9,240 bases of DNA from JADFOB01 sp046753625 (GTDB lineage Bacteria > Planctomycetota > Phycisphaerae > UBA1845), in assembly GCA_046753625.1 (NCBI GenBank), contig JBHHUB010000160.1, positions 1 through 9,240 on the forward strand. Reading direction: 5' to 3'. Shown here in pieces: positions 6,389-9,240 of this stretch. How positions within the stretch are numbered: the first letter of the stretch is position 1; each line of letters starts with the position of its first letter. The translations under genes were made by a program, and so were the position numbers. Under the pieces are notes generated by a model that was not told the DNA's origin, searched no databases, and was given only the letters and a program-made list of their open reading frames with translations.

Positions 6389-6515
6389 TCAGGCTACCCG
6401 GCCAGCACCTCGCCTCGAATTCGGATCGCGGCGGGCCCGGCAACGTGTGCCTGAAAAGTAGTTTGGGCGGGTGGCAGGGTGGCGTGGACGACATAGGGGA
6501 GTGGATGGTGCGACC

Positions 6516-8732
6516 ATGATGGAGATGACAATCTGCGGACGGGGCGGCCAAGGAGGCGTCACACTCGCCAAGCTGATCGCGACGACCTATTTCCTGCGCG
6601 ATAAATACGTGCAGGCCTTCGGCGTCTACGCGGCCGAGCGATCGGGGGCGCCGCTGCAGGCGTTCGTCCGAATCGACGACGAGGAAATAACGAATCACAA
6701 CCAAGTCCGCGAGCCGGACCACATCGTCGTGTTGGATCGCACGTTGATCGTGCCCGGCCTGGCGGCCGCGATGAAACCGGACGGCTGGGTGATCGTCAAC
6801 GCACCAGTCGCCCCCAATGCGCTTCAAGAGCCGTTTGCCGGGCTCCGCGTGGCCACCGTGGATGCCACCTCCATCGCCGCAACCAACGGACTGGGTACCC
6901 GGGCCGTACCGATCGTCAACACGACCATGCTGGGAGCCATCGCCCGAATCCTCGATCTCCCGCTTTCGGACGTCATCGCCGCTTTGGAGCATCTCAACTT
7001 CGTCGGCGCCAACGTGACCAGCGCCGAACAGGCCTACGAGCAAGTGGCGGCGGCGTCATTGCCTGGAGCGGCCGTTGCCGGCGCACAGCCCGACACCAAT
7101 GGTGCGGTCGCCGGGCTGCTGGATGAGGATGTCGGCGGCATGCCAACCATCAGAACCGGCTCGTGGGCGACGCATCGGCCGGAGCGGCAGCGCCTCACGC
7201 CACCTTGCAACCAGGGCTGCCCCGCGGGCAACGACGTGCGGGCGTTCGTTGAAGCCATGGGCAAGGAAGATTGCGATGAAGCGCTGCGGATTTTGCTGGA
7301 AACCTCGCCGCTGCCCGGCGTGTGTGGCCGGGTCTGTCCAGCGCCCTGCATGGATGCCTGCAATCGCGCCGAACACGACGAATCCGTCAACATCCGCGAC
7401 ATCGAGCGCTACGCCGCCGACCGGGGCAAGCTGCCACCGCCGACGAAACCATGGCGTGATGAACCGGTGGCGGTGGTGGGCTCGGGGCCGGCGGGCCTGA
7501 GCGCGGCCTATCACCTCGCGCGCCTTGGTTACCCGGTTTGCTTGTTCGAAGGGGCCGACGAACTGGGGGGCGTGCTTCGAACGGGCATCCCGGAGTACCG
7601 TCTACCGCGTGACATTTTGGGGCAAGAGCTGTCTTATATTTTGCAGCACGGCGTCGAAACCCATACGGGCAAGTTCCTGAACCGAACCGATCTGCTGAAG
7701 CTGACGCACGAATACGCCGCCGTCTTCGTGGGCACCGGCTTGCAAGACGCTCGTACGCTCGACCTGGGCAACGCCGGCTCGGGCTACGTCGAGCAGGGCA
7801 TCAACTTCCTGGATCGCGTGCGTCGCGGCGACGTCCGGCTGGACGATCAACGTGTGATCGTGATCGGCGGCGGCAACACGGCCGTGGATGCCGCCAGGTC
7901 GGCGCTGCGGGTCGGCGCCAAGCACGTGCGCATCGTCTACCGGCGCACCAGAGCACAGATGCCCGCCATCCGCGAGGAAATCGACGAGGCGGCCGATGAG
8001 GGGATTGTATTGGATGAACTCGTGTCGCCGCTACGTCTGGGCGATAACGGCGTTGGCCCCGTCTTGACGTGCCAACGCATGACCCTTGGTGAGCCGGACG
8101 AATCGGGTCGGCCGCGGCCCGTCTTGGACTTGAGCGAAGGGGCGCAATTCGATTTACCCTGCGACCGCGTGATCCTGGCCCTCGGGCAGTCCACGGACAT
8201 TTCCATCTTGCCCGAAGGATCGGAGATTCACGAGGACGGCGCGTTGCTCGGGCTGAGCGGCGGGCCGATGTTCGCGGGCGGCGATTTTGCCACGAACGAA
8301 GGCACGGTCTCGGCGGCCATCGGAAGTGGGCGGAAAGCGGCGTGGCACATCCACCGAACGCTGACCGGCGAAGATCTGTTTCCGCCACCTGCGGAGCCGG
8401 TCGCCACGCCCGAACAGATTACCATGCACATATTCGCTCATGCGCCCCGCGAGGAAGTCGGCGTCATCAACGCGGCCGATCGGCGCCGGACGTTTACCGA
8501 GGTCCGCGTGGGCTTTCGCGATCGCCCCGATCATCGTCCGGCGGTAGAAGAAGCCAGGCGATGCTTCAACTGCGGCGTCTGCAACACCTGTGACCGCTGT
8601 CTGGAATATTGCCCGGAGGGCATCCTCCTGCGCGACGGCGACGGATATGTCTTCGATTACGGCTATTGCAAGGGCTGCGGCGTCTGTGCGACGGCATGCC
8701 CGCGCGGCGTGATTTATATGTCCCAACTGTAG
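6516..8732 (+). CDS. Fused 2-oxoacid oxidoreductase gamma / GltD-like FAD-NAD(P) / delta ferredoxin protein
   Basis: This 738-residue protein joins three modules in one frame. Residues 1-178 are a PorG-type gamma domain of 2-oxoacid:ferredoxin oxidoreductase (CGRGGQGGVTLAK, 7-19). A linker, about 179-225, follows. Residues 226-615 resemble the small subunit of glutamate synthase. Cysteines 231, 235, 270, 274, 278 and 282 lie in its Fe-S region, the FAD site is VGSGPAG (321-327), and the NAD(P) site is GGGNTAVDAAR (451-461) with YRRT (475-478), whose arginines suggest NADP. A second flavin motif is GGDFATNEGTVSAAIGSGR (588-606). Residues about 660-738 are a PorD-type ferredoxin with clusters at Cys689/692/695/699 and Cys718/721/724/728, plus an extra pair at 683 and 686. 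It probably carries electrons between 2-oxoacid and NAD(P)H. The start is one of two adjacent ATGs; AGGGGAG lies 14 bases upstream, rather far. porA follows after 19 bases. Confidence 0.88.
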   Translation: MMEMTICGRGGQGGVTLAKLIATTYFLRDKYVQAFGVYAAERSGAPLQAFVRIDDEEITNHNQVREPDHIVVLDRTLIVPGLAAAMKPDGWVIVNAPVAPNALQEPFAGLRVATVDATSIAATNGLGTRAVPIVNTTMLGAIARILDLPLSDVIAALEHLNFVGANVTSAEQAYEQVAAASLPGAAVAGAQPDTNGAVAGLLDEDVGGMPTIRTGSWATHRPERQRLTPPCNQGCPAGNDVRAFVEAMGKEDCDEALRILLETSPLPGVCGRVCPAPCMDACNRAEHDESVNIRDIERYAADRGKLPPPTKPWRDEPVAVVGSGPAGLSAAYHLARLGYPVCLFEGADELGGVLRTGIPEYRLPRDILGQELSYILQHGVETHTGKFLNRTDLLKLTHEYAAVFVGTGLQDARTLDLGNAGSGYVEQGINFLDRVRRGDVRLDDQRVIVIGGGNTAVDAARSALRVGAKHVRIVYRRTRAQMPAIREEIDEAADEGIVLDELVSPLRLGDNGVGPVLTCQRMTLGEPDESGRPRPVLDLSEGAQFDLPCDRVILALGQSTDISILPEGSEIHEDGALLGLSGGPMFAGGDFATNEGTVSAAIGSGRKAAWHIHRTLTGEDLFPPPAEPVATPEQITMHIFAHAPREEVGVINAADRRRTFTEVRVGFRDRPDHRPAVEEARRCFNCGVCNTCDRCLEYCPEGILLRDGDGYVFDYGYCKGCGVCATACPRGVIYMSQL

Positions 8733-8751
8733 GAAAACGGGGAGATCGCCC

Positions 8752-9240
8752 ATGGCGAAGACTTTGGCAACCGGCAACCATGCCGCCGGACATACCCTGG
8801 CCTTGGCGGGAGAGGCCAACCGCGACGCACGCGGGTGCTGCGCCGGGGCCTATCCGATCACGCCGCAAACAGAGATCATCGAATACCTGCGGGCATTCTC
8901 ATTTTCCAAGGGTCGCGTCGTTGCGGTTGAATCCGAGCACAGCGCGATGGGCGTGTGCATCGGGGCGTCGCTGTCCGGGGCACGCGCGTTCACCGCCAGC
9001 TCCTCGAACGGGTTGGCTTACATGGTCGAAAACGTATTCGCGGCCGGGTACTACCGCCTTCCCATCGTGATGATCGCCGTCAACCGCACGCTCGGACCGC
9101 CCTGGAACATCTGGGTCGATCAGGGGGACAGCCTCATGCTGCGGGACGCCCCGTGGCTGCAGTTCTACTGTGACTCCCATCAGGACTTGGTGGATACGAT
9201 TCTGGTGGCGTTCCGAGTCGCCGAGGACGAGCGGGTCATG
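8752..9240 (+). CDS. porA: Pyruvate (2-oxoacid):ferredoxin oxidoreductase alpha subunit, partial (cut by window end)
   Basis: The frame starts at the ATG at 8752, preceded by GGGGAG (8739-8744) seven bases upstream, and is still open at the last base, giving 163 residues of a protein usually near 400. Family marks are GAYPITPQTEIIEYL (about 32-46), the ESEHSAMG stretch, SSSNGLAYMVE (84-94), and PWNIWVDQGDSLMLRD after an NRTLGP segment. In characterised enzymes an arginine in that segment contacts the substrate carboxylate. The YPITP and NIW..D wording fits pyruvate-type alpha subunits better than indolepyruvate-type ones, but 2-oxoglutarate or branched-chain substrates cannot be ruled out from this fragment. 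It follows the gamma/delta fusion by 19 bases, the same order as in porGDAB operons, so the thiamine-binding beta subunit should come next. Confidence 0.9.
   Translation, partial: MAKTLATGNHAAGHTLALAGEANRDARGCCAGAYPITPQTEIIEYLRAFSFSKGRVVAVESEHSAMGVCIGASLSGARAFTASSSNGLAYMVENVFAAGYYRLPIVMIAVNRTLGPPWNIWVDQGDSLMLRDAPWLQFYCDSHQDLVDTILVAFRVAEDERVM

Larger units (their letters stand above)
6139..6515. other. Intergenic region between gcvPB and the oxidoreductase operon
   Basis: These 377 bases contain no convincing gene. They hold a REP-like hairpin (6171-6190), two weaker hairpins (6193-6212 and 6247-6264), a TACAAT box (6383-6388) and a purine-rich AGGGGAG (6495-6501). Small frames on both strands cross the hairpins and look like no known family. 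The hairpins sit directly after gcvPB and the TACAAT box before the next gene, so this is best read as a boundary between two transcription units. Confidence 0.6.

Noticed and set aside
6180..7043. 287-codon open frame on the minus strand across the intergenic hairpins and the gamma domain
   Set aside because: It overlaps the conserved PorG-like sequence and runs through REP-like palindromes, and no domain is recognisable.

Overview
The window reads as chromosomal DNA of a GC-rich bacterium, most likely a member of the Planctomycetes or a close relative. Three things point there: a short membrane protein ending in a CxxCGYNLSGL...CPECG zinc ribbon, a form I know mainly from planctomycete genomes; glycine dehydrogenase split into two subunits; and intergenic GC-rich hairpins of the CGCGGGC-N4-GCCCGCG type. 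This assignment is an inference from gene content, not from a marker gene.

Layout. Positions 1-183 hold no clear gene. A zinc-type medium-chain dehydrogenase lies on the minus strand (184-1290). A 545-base divergent intergenic region follows, with a perfect 10-bp hairpin and a three-unit 33-bp repeat array. Everything after it is on the plus strand: a YhaM-type OB-fold/HD-domain 3'-5' exoribonuclease (1836-2861); gcvPA (3010-4350), a small membrane zinc-ribbon protein (4352-4618) and gcvPB (4636-6138), tightly packed; a 377-base gap with REP-like hairpins and a TACAAT box; then a 2-oxoacid oxidoreductase operon. The operon opens with a 738-residue fusion (6516-8732) joining a PorG-like gamma domain, a GltD-like FAD/NAD(P)H domain and a PorD-like 2[4Fe-4S] ferredoxin domain. 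It continues 19 bases later with porA, which runs off the end of the window (8752-9240).

How the parts work together. GcvPA and GcvPB together form the P-protein (glycine decarboxylase) of the glycine cleavage system; gcvT, gcvH and lpd are not in the window. The fusion protein and PorA are parts of a pyruvate or related 2-oxoacid oxidoreductase. Its catalytic thiamine subunit (PorB) should lie just past the right edge. The built-in GltD-like module suggests the enzyme exchanges electrons with NAD(P)H as well as, or instead of, free ferredoxin. The most interesting features are this triple fusion, the zinc-ribbon gene lodged between the two gcvP halves, a possible leaderless 47-codon ORF overlapping the gcvPA start, and the similar approximately 33-bp repeats on both sides of the dehydrogenase gene.
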